64,000 bases of DNA. It comes from Acidovorax sp. Leaf191. Lineage in GTDB: Bacteria; Pseudomonadota; Gammaproteobacteria; Burkholderiales; Burkholderiaceae_C. The notes beneath the pieces were generated by a model that was not told where the DNA came from, ran no database searches, and was given only the letters and a program-made list of their open reading frames with translations. Position 1 is the stretch's first letter. Each line of letters starts with the position of its first letter. A program made the position numbers and the translations under genes. The DNA is taken from positions 186,001 through 250,000 of the forward strand of contig NZ_LMPT01000018.1 of NCBI RefSeq assembly GCF_001424425.1, in the 5' to 3' direction. This document shows, piece by piece, positions 7,762 to 14,317 of the stretch.

Positions 7762-10068
7762 TCAATACCTATAGTCCAGCGTCACCATCACACTGCGTGG
7801 TGCGCCATAACTTACGGTGTCGAAATTGCCTTTTTGTAGCGCGTACTTCTTATCGAACGCGTTGTTGACATTGACGGCCACGTTGGCCTTATTTGTGATG
7901 GCGTAACGTGCTACCAGTGACACGAGGGCATATGAACTCTGCTCTCCCCCCAACGAAGTGGTGCCAGTGTTAGGGGTCTGGTAAAAGCGGCTTTGCCATT
8001 TGACGCCTCCGCCAAGCGTCAACTTGCTCAACGCCCCGGGCAACTGGTAAGTGGTGAAAACCTGGGCCGTGCTGCGCGGTATTTGCGAATTCAAACGAGC
8101 GCCACCGCCATCTTGTGCCGTGAAGTTGGCGATACTTGCGTAGACGTTCCAGCCACGCGCCAGCTCGCCTTGCAAATCCAGCTCAACCCCGCGTGACTTC
8201 GTCCCATCCACACCTGCATAGACTTGGGCGCCGCTTGGCGTGTAGGTTCCTGCGACAAGTTGAGCCGCGTTGTCCAGCTCGGTCTGGAACAAGGTTAGCG
8301 CTCCATTCAGCCGCCCGTCCATGTAAGCGCCTTTGAGACCGATTTCCTTGGTTTTTCCTTTGGATGGCGTGAGCACATTGCCATTGCGGTCCCGATAGTC
8401 GGTTTGCGGATTGAATATCCTCGTATAGCTGACATAGGCCGAATAGGTCTTGTCAATGTTGTAGATCAAGCCCGCATAGGGAGTGAACTCACTGCTCTTT
8501 TTGTAGTGCAACGACATACCTCTGACGCTGTCGCCAATTTCGTAGCTGCTGAAGCGACCGCCAGCGATGAGGTTCAGAGGTTCAGACAGCGATATCCGGG
8601 TTGCGCTATAGACACCGCTTTGCTTGATTTGGGTGCGAGTCGGTATCGAAACCATCGCATCGAAGTTGGGGCGTGGAAAGGCCGGGCTCAGGTCGTAGAC
8701 ATTGACCGGCGCGAAGCCAGCGTAGAAAGGCGCTATATCTTCTTGACTGGCCGTACGGCGCGAACTCGTTGCCCCCACCACCAGGTCATGTTGGCGCCCC
8801 AACAGCTCGAAGGGGCCGCTCGCCATCACGTCGAAGGTGTTTTGACGGCTACGGCCTTCAGAGGCGAGCGCTACTGGATAGGCTCCGTTGGGATTGGAGC
8901 CGAGCCCCGTGGCACGATCGGGTCGGCCGACTAAACCAAGAAGTTCGGCATTGAAATCGGTACGGTACTTGTTAGCGACGGCCCGGAAGTTCCAGCCGTT
9001 GTCGAAGCGGTGCGCGATCTCGGCGAATGCCGTCTTGAGCCTATTGTCCCAATGGCTCCAATCCTGCGCGTAGTTCTTGGAGCGTGAATACACCGCCTGC
9101 ATGCTGTCGCTGAACCATAGCGGCAAACCTCCCCAGGTCGAGCCCCGCGGCGTGATGTTCTGGTAGTCATAGCCCATGCTCACCGTCGTGTTTGATGTCA
9201 GGTCTGCCTGGACGATCCCGTACAACGCTTTCCTCTCGGGCTTATAGCCGTCGATGTAAGAGTGCCCGTCTTGGTACGTCCCTACCATGCGCGCGCGAAT
9301 GCGGCCGTCCTGTGTCAATGGAGTCGATACGTCAGCCATTCCCCGGCGGGTATCCCAGCTCCCTGCACCGAGCGAGGCGGACGCCGAGAAGTCACGAGTC
9401 GGCCTTTTGCGCACGAGGTTGACTGCAGCCGAGGGATTGCCGGTGCCGGTCAGCAAACCGGAGCCGCCGCGCACTACCTCGACACGGTCATAGAACGCGG
9501 TGTCGATTGAACCGATGCCACTCCCATTGACAATGTTGCCAACGACGGTGGGTATGCCGTCATACTGAACGCTATTGATCAAAAAACCGCGTGAATAGAA
9601 GCTCGTCCGTTCGCTGTCGGACTGGTACGACGCGACACCGGTGGTGTTTTCCAGCACGCCCTGCGCCGTATTCAATTGCTGGTCATCCATGCGCTGGCGT
9701 GTCACCACTGTGACCGATTGCGGTGTTTCTTCAAGCGACAGTGGCAAATTCGTAGCAGTTGTCGTCTGGCCCGTGGTGTAGGAGCCAGTACCCTCGGTGG
9801 TCGCCGTAACCATGCGGCTCGTTACCGTGACGTCCGGCAACGGTATCTCTTCTTGAGACGACCCCGATGCGTTGGTTTGGATCTGCTCTGGCAGGGCGGC
9901 GAAGGCCCCCTGCGCGCTCATGAGAAAAGCCACCGCCGAGCCGAGCACGGCGCAGGATTTAATCCTGATGTTTCCCTTTAACGGCCCGTCCTGACGAAGG
10001 TAGTCGTAGGGCTTGGCGCGTATATCCAGTGTCTGAAGAGAGTCGCCTGTAGTTGAGATGGCGGGCAT
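7762..10068 (-). CDS. TonB-dependent siderophore receptor
   Basis: 768 residues. A TonB-box region (LPDVTVTSRMV) leads into the plug domain (ETPQSVTVVTRQRMDDQQ, NTTGVASY, SFYSRGFLI, DRVEVVRGGSGLLTGTGNPSAAVNLVRKRP), then a 22-strand barrel ending VSYGAPRSVMVTLDYRY with a terminal aromatic. This is the FpvA/FoxA-type ferric-siderophore class. There is no N-terminal signalling (STN) domain, so no FpvI/FpvR-type sigma control is expected. The annotated ATG gives about 38 polar residues before the hydrophobic signal (VLGSAVAFLMSAQGAFA), which is unusually long; the true start may be internal and non-ATG. It is downstream of an AraC-family gene that could control it. Confidence 0.9.
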   Translation of the reverse strand: MPAISTTGDSLQTLDIRAKPYDYLRQDGPLKGNIRIKSCAVLGSAVAFLMSAQGAFAALPEQIQTNASGSSQEEIPLPDVTVTSRMVTATTEGTGSYTTGQTTTATNLPLSLEETPQSVTVVTRQRMDDQQLNTAQGVLENTTGVASYQSDSERTSFYSRGFLINSVQYDGIPTVVGNIVNGSGIGSIDTAFYDRVEVVRGGSGLLTGTGNPSAAVNLVRKRPTRDFSASASLGAGSWDTRRGMADVSTPLTQDGRIRARMVGTYQDGHSYIDGYKPERKALYGIVQADLTSNTTVSMGYDYQNITPRGSTWGGLPLWFSDSMQAVYSRSKNYAQDWSHWDNRLKTAFAEIAHRFDNGWNFRAVANKYRTDFNAELLGLVGRPDRATGLGSNPNGAYPVALASEGRSRQNTFDVMASGPFELLGRQHDLVVGATSSRRTASQEDIAPFYAGFAPVNVYDLSPAFPRPNFDAMVSIPTRTQIKQSGVYSATRISLSEPLNLIAGGRFSSYEIGDSVRGMSLHYKKSSEFTPYAGLIYNIDKTYSAYVSYTRIFNPQTDYRDRNGNVLTPSKGKTKEIGLKGAYMDGRLNGALTLFQTELDNAAQLVAGTYTPSGAQVYAGVDGTKSRGVELDLQGELARGWNVYASIANFTAQDGGGARLNSQIPRSTAQVFTTYQLPGALSKLTLGGGVKWQSRFYQTPNTGTTSLGGEQSSYALVSLVARYAITNKANVAVNVNNAFDKKYALQKGNFDTVSYGAPRSVMVTLDYRY

Positions 10069-10083
10069 AAACAATACTCATTT
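10066..10083 (-). promoter_or_regulatory. Possible Fur-box half-site at the receptor start
   Basis: Read on the minus strand the bases are AAATGAGTATTGTTTATG. The left half resembles the AATGAGAATT half of Fur boxes; the right half is poor and overlaps the start codon. A nearby symmetrical AATAC...GTATT lies in the same stretch. Weak, context-driven call. Confidence 0.25.
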
Positions 10084-10290
10084 GTATTTAGATGCCTTAT
10101 TTGACCGTGGCGCGCAGAGAATTGATTGCGAAACTAAGCCAGATTGTTTTTCGATTAGGCCAATCGCTACGCTTCCAGCGAACTGACTGTCATGAGCGCG
10201 TCCTGGCGCGCGTGTGACAGCGAACATGCCGCAACCGATGGGAGCCGCGCCGACCCAGCCGGCAATCCGGGTCAATACAGTCGGATGGAA

Positions 10291-11142
10291 TCAGCGGAGT
10301 GTTTCTCCGCGGAGAATGATTGCGTGCACGGGAGGAGGCTGCGCGCCGCTCGCGCGATCAGAGAGGTATCGCGCTGGAGGTTTGCCTACTGCCTTGCGGA
10401 ACATGGTGACGAACCCACTAGCGTTTTCATAACCCAAATCCAACGCCACCGCTTGTACGCTCTGGCCCTTGGTCAAAAGTTGAAGCGCAAGGATCACATG
10501 CAACTGGCGACGCCAGTGCCCGAAGCTCATCCCAAGTTCTTGTAGCAGAAGACGGCTCATGCTTCGCTCGCTCATGCCAACACGAGTTGCCCAATCGGCC
10601 TTCGAGGTTTTGTCCGTTGGGTCATCCAGCATCATTTGCGCGAGGCGGCGCAATCGGAGATCGCGCGGCATGGGTAGATGCAAGTGCTCTACTGGCGCCG
10701 CCACCAACTCGTCGAGCAACGCGGCAATCAGCCGGTCTTCTCGGCCTCCCCAAGCGTATAACTCAGGAACACCGGCCACCTTCAGTAGCAACTCGCGGAG
10801 CAATGGAGTTACCGAAATGGTGCAGCACGTTTTCGGCAGACCGGGTGCGGCTTCGGGCTCGACGAACAAACAATAGCATTCGGTTTCACCAGCCCCCCGC
10901 GCCGAGTGGGGCAAGTCGCCAGGAATCCATATGGCGCACTGAGGCGGCACAATCCAGACACCATCGTCAATTTCACAGTTGAGGATGCCGCGCGCGGAGT
11001 AAATTAGCTGTGCCTTGCGGTGCTGATGCTTGGCATTTTCCCAGTCCTTTGTTACCGACGTGGCACTCATTGCCACAACTGGGCGCGGGACGCTGTCCAT
11101 GTCCCTAGACACGGTGAACCCAGCTATTGCAATCTTTGGCAT
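10291..11142 (-). CDS. AraC-family transcriptional regulator with cupin-like sensor domain
   Basis: 283 residues. The N-terminal half is a cupin-type ligand domain (HRKAQLIYSARGILNC ... PPQCAIWIPGDLPHSARG), the C-terminal half a double helix-turn-helix (DWATRVGMSERSMSRLLLQELGMSFGHWRRQLHVI ... VQAVALDLGYENASGFVTMFRKAVGKPPARYL). The family usually reads small molecules and controls the adjacent gene. It lies 222 bases upstream of the siderophore receptor on the same strand and is the likely activator or repressor of the receptor group. The ATG at 11142 is chosen as the first Met of the conserved domain; a second Met at codon 15 is possible. Confidence 0.88.
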   Translation of the reverse strand: MPKIAIAGFTVSRDMDSVPRPVVAMSATSVTKDWENAKHQHRKAQLIYSARGILNCEIDDGVWIVPPQCAIWIPGDLPHSARGAGETECYCLFVEPEAAPGLPKTCCTISVTPLLRELLLKVAGVPELYAWGGREDRLIAALLDELVAAPVEHLHLPMPRDLRLRRLAQMMLDDPTDKTSKADWATRVGMSERSMSRLLLQELGMSFGHWRRQLHVILALQLLTKGQSVQAVALDLGYENASGFVTMFRKAVGKPPARYLSDRASGAQPPPVHAIILRGETLR

Positions 11143-11522
11143 GACGTATACAGCTATGGTGAAAACTACGGGGTTGGCCTAATTGGAAAATATTAGTCCA
11201 AAATTACCCAATACTGCACATCAAACCCGTAGTTGTATTGCGACCAAGAGCCGGCCGTTCTTGTCGCTTGGTGAAGGGCCTCTGGCGTGTTTTGGCACCG
11301 ATGCAGAAGTAAGCCACTTTTGACTCATATGCCGACGACCCCGTGAGCCACGCGAGTGGCTCTTTACCCACACGCCTGTTGGGTGCGGGTGTGGAAGAAG
11401 TGACGCAGTCGAAGGTCGGCGCGGTGGCTCACTCCGGTTTCGGCGGCAGCAAGCCTGGCCGTTGGCATCAGTCTGGTCCAGCCCAAGGCGCGACCAATCA
11501 GCCTTCGCGGAAGGCGGTTGCC
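11143..11522. other. Gap without a recognised gene
   Basis: The first 80 bases are A/T-rich (AAAATATTAGTCCAAAATT) and may hold the promoter of the AraC gene. The rest can be read as an open frame on the minus strand (11221-11526), but its product has no recognisable pattern and an Arg/Ser/Pro-rich composition typical of shadow frames. Composition changes around here, from the accessory left part to the GC-rich core. Confidence 0.4.
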
Positions 11523-12113
11523 TCAACCCGGTGTCTGCCCCGACTTGGTAGACGCCGCTGGCTTCACCAGCCGCGCAATCTCACCACCGCACGCGCTGAA
11601 GTTGCTGGCGTATTCCTCGGGGTTGTCGAACATCACCTGGGCTTGCATCAGGCGGTCGAGTTCCTGTTTCGCGTAGACCAGGATGCCCGCGCTGTTGCCG
11701 GCTGAGGCCCAGGGATAGTCCAGCGCGCGGAACTGGCGCGCGATGTCGCGGTGAATGCGCACATGCGTCTGCTCGTGTCTCATCACGTGCGCATAGGCAC
11801 AGCTGCCCGGCGGGATCTCGCTGGCCACGCGCAGCACCGGTTTGATGTAATCCAGCCGCACGACGACGCCCTGGCAACTGGTCTGCGGCATCACCGCCAG
11901 CTTGGTCTCGACAACGACGTGGCCGAGTTGCGTACCGCTGCGGCCGGCGCCCGCGCCGATCTTCGTCAGTTCGGCGGCCGGTTTGGCGTTGTCCACTTCC
12001 GGGTCGGCGAACAAAGCCGCACTGAAACGCACCGCCTTGCCGCAGGGAGGCAGGTTGGCGGACTGCGCCTGGAAGCAGGCGCTGACTAGCAGCAGAGCGA
12101 GGAGACTTTTCAT
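11523..12113 (-). CDS. Secreted protein with HExxH motif, putative metallopeptidase
   Basis: 196 residues from the second of two adjacent ATGs (12113), which has AAGG at better spacing than the first. A Sec signal (MKSLLALLLVSACFQAQSA) is followed by a domain with Cys at about 24, 80 and 105, all possible disulfide partners, and the motif HEQTH (residues 113-117) within HVMRHEQTHVRIHRDIA. HExxH with a following helix is the zinc-binding arrangement of small metallopeptidases; a His four residues on (H121) might be an extra ligand, and the third ligand is not obvious. I do not recognise the family name. Monocistronic by position. Confidence 0.72.
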   Translation of the reverse strand: MKSLLALLLVSACFQAQSANLPPCGKAVRFSAALFADPEVDNAKPAAELTKIGAGAGRSGTQLGHVVVETKLAVMPQTSCQGVVVRLDYIKPVLRVASEIPPGSCAYAHVMRHEQTHVRIHRDIARQFRALDYPWASAGNSAGILVYAKQELDRLMQAQVMFDNPEEYASNFSACGGEIARLVKPAASTKSGQTPG

Positions 12114-12704
12114 CATAGCCTTCTGGTTATCGGCAAGGCGCGCTTGTCCTGAAGCGGTGGCCGCAAGGCGGCTAGCCTGACCGGGGCGGACGAGCATGCC
12201 CGGCGCCGGCTGGTCGCCAGTTGGCGTTTTTTCAGCCTCCGATCGCATTGCCTGAAATCGTATTCGACCTGATTTGGCATCGACGCAATGACTCGCATCC
12301 CGCCCAGCTTTGGATCAGAGGACTAATCGCAGAGTGCTCGGCATCGTTGTGACCAGATACCCTGAAGCTCGCGGATAGAGGAGCCGCGCTGTCGCCCAAA
12401 CGCGATACCGACGCTGTAAACCGGATGTCAAATGGAGCGAAGCCTAAGGCGCTTGAATCATCATGCGAACTCAGGGCCTGCTGCCAGTGAATGCAAACAT
12501 TCAGCGAGTGCTTTATCAAACCGCCAACGGCAGCTCTTGCCCGATAGTGCGCCTTAGATGGCACGGTTTGGATGACAGCAATCGCTGCAAAGCAGTCAAC
12601 CGCCTCACCGCCAGCCACACGAACCCACCCAGTAAACCCCCACCCACCACGGTTATCCCACCCCGCCTAACATCCCGTCCTTCTTCCCTTCCCAAGGCCC
12701 TCCC
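12114..12704. other. 590-base gap without a recognised gene
   Basis: Both strands contain short open frames (for example 12232-12618 on the minus strand) but none shows a known pattern, signal peptide or ribosome site. The last 100 bases before frnE are very C-rich (CCCACCCACCACGGTT), low in G. Promoters for the two flanking divergent genes should be inside. Confidence 0.35.
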
Positions 12705-13361
12705 ATGCCCAACCCCACCACCCTCAAAATCGATTTCGTCTCCGATGTCTCCTGCCCCTGGTGCATCATCGGCCTGCAGTCGCTGGAGCAGGCGGCGGAC
12801 CGCCTCAAGGATGAGGTGGCGCTGGACCTGCACTTTCAGCCGTTCGAGCTGAACCCGCAGATGGGCCCGGAGGGGCAGGACATTGGCGAGCACCTGCAAG
12901 AAAAGTACGGCGCCACGCCCGCGCAGAGCCAGAAGAACCGCGAGGCGATTGCGGCGCGTGGGGCGGAGCTGGGCTTTACCTTCAGCATGGACAAGCGCAG
13001 CCGCATCTACAACACCTTCGATGCGCACCGGTTGCTGCACTGGGCCGAAGAAAAGGGCGTGCAGCCCGCGCTGAAGAAGGCGCTGTTCAAGGCCTATTTC
13101 ACCGACGGGCAGGACCCGAGCAACCATGACGTGCTGGCGCGGGTGGCGGGCGAGGTGGGGCTGGATGTGGCCGAGGCGCGTGCGCTGCTGGCGTCGGACC
13201 GCTTCACGGACGAGGTGCGCGAGCGCGAGCAGTTGTATCTGCAAAGCGGCATTAATTCCGTGCCGGCGATCATCATCAACGAGCGGCACCTGATCCAGGG
13301 TGGGCAGCCGGTGGAGGTGTTCGAGCAGGCGCTGCGGCAGATTGCGGCGCAGCAGGGGTGA
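12705..13361 (+). CDS. frnE: FrnE-like DsbA-family oxidoreductase
   Basis: 218 residues. Thioredoxin-like fold with the active-site motif CPWC (residues 17-20, in FVSDVSCPWCIIG), the helical insertion LHFQPFELNPQMGPEGQDI, and the cis-Pro segment SGINSVPAIIINERHLIQGGQPVEVF. No signal peptide, so it is cytoplasmic, unlike periplasmic DsbA. FrnE proteins are disulfide oxidoreductases connected with oxidative stress. A strong hairpin follows the stop at 13435. It stands alone between unrelated genes. Confidence 0.88.
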   Translation: MPNPTTLKIDFVSDVSCPWCIIGLQSLEQAADRLKDEVALDLHFQPFELNPQMGPEGQDIGEHLQEKYGATPAQSQKNREAIAARGAELGFTFSMDKRSRIYNTFDAHRLLHWAEEKGVQPALKKALFKAYFTDGQDPSNHDVLARVAGEVGLDVAEARALLASDRFTDEVREREQLYLQSGINSVPAIIINERHLIQGGQPVEVFEQALRQIAAQQG

Positions 13362-13370
13362 GGCTGTGAT

Positions 13371-13428
13371 TTGCTATTGAATGTATAGCTGCTGGCGCTT
13401 GCTGGATAAGCGGTAGGGGCTGAAAATA
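13371..13428 (+). repeat. Intergenic repeat family A, copy 1
   Basis: Core TATAGCTGCTGGCGCTTGCT then GGATAAGCGGTAGGGGC. It matches the copies near 23515, 30997, 40341 (reverse) and 56601 (reverse): an A/T-rich start with GCTAT, then TAGCT-n-GGCGCTT, then GATAAGCGGTAG. Lies directly after frnE, before its terminator. Confidence 0.7.
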
Positions 13429-13434
13429 CATAAA

Positions 13435-13460
13435 ACAAAGGGGCCCTGGGGCCCCTTTGT
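13435..13460 (+). terminator. Terminator-like hairpin after frnE
   Basis: Perfect 11-base stem ACAAAGGGGCC / GGCCCCTTTGT with a 4-base loop. The T-run after it is short, but stem strength is high. Confidence 0.65.
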
Positions 13461-13586
13461 CGTTGTGGTGTGGTGGTGTGGTGGTGTGCTTGTCTTGCTG
13501 TGCGTTGGGTGCTTTGCGTGCTGTGCGCTCTCGGGCTGGGTCCGTTCACATGGCGTGAACGGGGTTGGGCGGCGTGCTGTATGGCG

Positions 13587-13610
13587 CTTCGACAGGCTCA
13601 GCGTGAACGG
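13587..13610 (+). repeat. CTTCGACAGGCTCAGC repeat, single copy
   Basis: CTTCGACAGGCTCAGCGTGAACGG is a short repeat that I recall as frequent in Comamonadaceae genomes. A diverged inverted pair of the same unit occurs at 39986-40047, between mtgA and aroE. Confidence 0.5.
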
Positions 13611-13672
13611 ATTGGGGCGGGGTGGGGTGCCAGGGGCGGGGCGGGATGCTTACCCTGGCTGACAGTGACGCG

Positions 13673-13732
13673 GCTGCAGCCGCAGCCGCAGCCGCAGCCG
13701 CAGTCGCAGTCGCAGTTGCAACCGCAGTTGCA
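13673..13732 (+). repeat. Hexanucleotide tandem repeat, ten units
   Basis: Ten consecutive 6-base units close to GCCGCA (first GCTGCA, four GCCGCA, then GTCGCA, GTCGCA, GTTGCA, ACCGCA, GTTGCA). Intergenic, immediately after the creA stop. Variation grows to the right, so the array looks old at that end and homogenised at the left. Confidence 0.85.
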
Positions 13733-13745
13733 GCAACGGGGGGCA

Positions 13746-14273
13746 TCACTTGCGCAGCGGGATGGCCGTGGCGCGGTCCACGGGCACGGCGGTCACGCTG
13801 TTCTGGGGGGAGCCGTCCACCAGTTTTTCTGAGTACGTCAGGTACACCAGCGTGTTGCGTGTGGCGTCCACCATGCGCACGATGCGCAGGCGCTTGAACA
13901 GGATGGACATGCGTTCGCTGAAGACTTCTTCCTGCTTTTTCAACGGCTCCGGAAAGCTGATGGGCCCGACCTGGCGGCAGGCGATGGAGGCCTCGGCTCG
14001 GTCTTCGGCCAGGCCCAGCGTGCCCTTGATGCCGCCGGTGCGGGCGCGCGAGACGTAGCAGGTCACGCCCTGCACGGCGGGGTCGTCGTACGCTTCCACG
14101 ATGATGTCGTGGTCGCGGCCCACCCACTGGAAGGCGGTGTCCACGGTGCCGATCTTTTCGCCGGACGCGGCGTGCGCCGGTGCGGCCATGCCCATGCACA
14201 GGGCCGACGCTGCGAGCGCAGCGAAGGCGGCAGCGGCCCGGGTCTTGGTCGTCTGCATGGTCGTGATCTTCAT
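13746..14273 (-). CDS. creA: CreA-family periplasmic protein
   Basis: About 175 residues from the ATG at 14273 (MKITTMQTTKTRAAAAFAALA...PAHAASGEK), giving a clear Sec signal peptide; an ATG at 14315, 2 bases after the cphA stop, is an alternative. The mature part reads IGTVDTAFQWVGRDHDIIVEAYDDPAVQGVTCYVSRARTGG and SIACRQVGPI, the conserved CreA pattern with two Cys. CreA is a conserved periplasmic protein of unclear function, first named from the E. coli creABCD region, but no creBCD is here. On this strand it directly follows cphA, so it is probably co-transcribed with the cyanophycin genes. Confidence 0.87.
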   Translation of the reverse strand: MKITTMQTTKTRAAAAFAALAASALCMGMAAPAHAASGEKIGTVDTAFQWVGRDHDIIVEAYDDPAVQGVTCYVSRARTGGIKGTLGLAEDRAEASIACRQVGPISFPEPLKKQEEVFSERMSILFKRLRIVRMVDATRNTLVYLTYSEKLVDGSPQNSVTAVPVDRATAIPLRK

Positions 14274-14317
14274 GGTCATTGTGGGCCGCGCCTTCTTCGT
14301 CATCATCACAATCATCG

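Noticed and set aside
11221..11526. A 101-codon minus-strand frame before the HExxH gene
   Set aside because: Arg/Ser/Pro-rich, no ribosome site, no pattern, overlaps the 3' end of a real gene.
12232..12618. A 128-codon minus-strand frame upstream of frnE
   Set aside because: No recognisable pattern or translation signal; composition not convincing.
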